Source of the DNA: an uncultured bacterium
GTDB lineage: Bacteria; Spirochaetota; UBA4802; UB4802
DNA: 64,000 nt
Direction: 5' to 3'
Assembly: GCA_937920495.1 (NCBI GenBank)
Contig: CALEUQ010000051.1
Span: 1 to 64,000, forward strand
Part shown: in pieces, positions 63,326 to 64,000 of the stretch
Numbering within the stretch: the first letter of the stretch is position 1
Layout: the number at the start of each line of letters is the position of its first letter
Notes under the pieces: model-generated
The model's database searches: none
Told to the model about the DNA's origin: nothing
What the model saw: the letters and a program-made list of their open reading frames with translations, nothing else
Made by a program: the position numbers and the translations under genes

Positions 63326-64000
63326 ATGAATGCTATCAAAGAATTGTCAGGTGGACTGGAGAATGTTGCCCTTTTTAAATATTCTGCTATTGAATGTGGT
63401 ATACGATATCAGAATCGGCTTGATTTGTCATTAATATATTCTCATGAACCTTGCTGGGCTGCAGGTGCATTTACTACTAACAAACTATGTGCAGCCCCTG
63501 TCATATTGTGCCGTGAGAGAATAAAAAATCCAATTCATGCGATACTCATAAATGCCACAAATGCTAATGCAGCAACCGGTCAGCAGGGTTTGGAAAATGC
63601 AAGGTTACTGACAAAAGAACTGGGGAAATTACTTTCAATTCCAGAAGATTCAATTTTGATGGCATCAACAGGCATAATTGGTGTGCAATTACCTGTTGAA
63701 AAAATGAAAAATGGCTTACCAGTACTTGTTAAAAATCTTACATCTCAAGCTGGTGCCCTATTGCCTAAAGCCATTATGACTACCGACACATTCCCAAAAC
63801 AATATGCGATTTCTTTTAACACATCAACTGGTACATATACCATGGCAGGTATTGCTAAGGGAGCCGGGATGATTGCCCCAAATATGGCTACACTTTTGTG
63901 TTTTGTGGTTACCGATTTCCCGGTTCAACAATCTGTTTTGCAGAAATTATTTTATGAAAGCGTAAATGTTTCATTAAATGCAATTACTATTGATGGTGAT
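63326..64000 (+). CDS. argJ: ArgJ, glutamate/ornithine acetyltransferase, cut by the window end
   Basis: The first 225 codons are present, with no stop, running to the last base. GGGAG precedes ATG. Family motifs AAGAFTTNKLCAAPV, INATNANAATGQQG, STGIIGVQLPVEKM and GIAKGAGMIAPNMATLLCF. The Thr in NMATLL is the self-cleavage site and nucleophile that splits the chain into alpha and beta. It transfers acetyl from N-acetylornithine to glutamate in arginine synthesis. It follows the LOG-family gene by 41 bp and is probably in the same transcript. Confidence 0.93.
   Translation, partial: MNAIKELSGGLENVALFKYSAIECGIRYQNRLDLSLIYSHEPCWAAGAFTTNKLCAAPVILCRERIKNPIHAILINATNANAATGQQGLENARLLTKELGKLLSIPEDSILMASTGIIGVQLPVEKMKNGLPVLVKNLTSQAGALLPKAIMTTDTFPKQYAISFNTSTGTYTMAGIAKGAGMIAPNMATLLCFVVTDFPVQQSVLQKLFYESVNVSLNAITIDGD

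Overview
The window is AT-rich (about one third G+C by eye) and densely coded on both strands. It looks chromosomal, from a Gram-negative, flagellated, lipid-oxidising bacterium, most likely a spirochaete of the Leptospira-like type. This is inference from gene content. The pointers are a compact flgG-flgA-flgH-flgI-flgJ operon, lipoproteins with relaxed lipoboxes, a 7TM-type chemoreceptor, several acyl-CoA dehydrogenases with two separate ETF pairs, a membrane pyrophosphatase, and large TPR/MORN proteins. No rRNA, phage, plasmid replication module, transposase or CRISPR array is visible. One tRNA (Thr, anticodon CGT) is present.

Layout. 0.3-5 kb: a CapA-like protein, an XRE regulator coupled to a divergent acyl-CoA dehydrogenase, then a 44-codon remnant of an acyl-CoA ligase in front of a second dehydrogenase. 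5-12.1 kb (all minus): flgGAHIJ, then lolC-type permease, lolD-type ATPase and a beta-CASP nuclease. 12.3-17.6 kb: a MORN-repeat lipoprotein and a large hybrid histidine kinase. 17.8-21.6 kb: purL and purQ. 22.3-28 kb: a small orphan protein, the membrane pyrophosphatase, a CorC-like CBS protein, recO and a secreted beta-rich protein. 28-29.8 kb: first etfBA. 30-38.4 kb: a TPR/CsgG-like protein, mltG, a U32 peptidase-family gene, hisS, a 610-residue orphan and an FmdB zinc ribbon. 38.6-44.3 kb: chemoreceptor, tRNA-Thr, LysM-M23 peptidase and an RsmG-TrmH methyltransferase fusion. 44.3-47.8 kb: a sphingosine-1-phosphate-lyase homologue with a DUF819 membrane protein, divergent from a TetR gene. 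48-50.7 kb: cold-shock protein, MFS transporter and an orphan ParA. 50.7-56.5 kb: a lipid-catabolism locus (histidine phosphatase, ACAD10/11-like dehydrogenase, TetR, APH-type kinase) divergent from a second etfBA. 56.9-64 kb: PlsC-like acyltransferase, an orphan, HemW-like radical SAM protein, NagZ lipoprotein, an RsbW-like ATPase, a LOG-family protein and the start of argJ, cut by the window edge.

How the parts connect. Three dehydrogenases and two ETF pairs point to fatty or aromatic acyl-CoA oxidation. The 50.7-56.5 kb locus resembles the eukaryotic ACAD10/11 arrangement (kinase plus dehydrogenase, with a phosphatase) split into separate genes, and has a perfect 14-bp palindrome between its divergent halves. 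A family of short palindromic intergenic elements, about 105 bp with ATTCCTTAAA-type inverted ends and a nested GC-rich hairpin, occurs five times. One copy lacks the hairpin at a single TGTACA site. A second 30-bp motif occurs three times. These two repeat families and the lipid locus are the least ordinary parts of the window.
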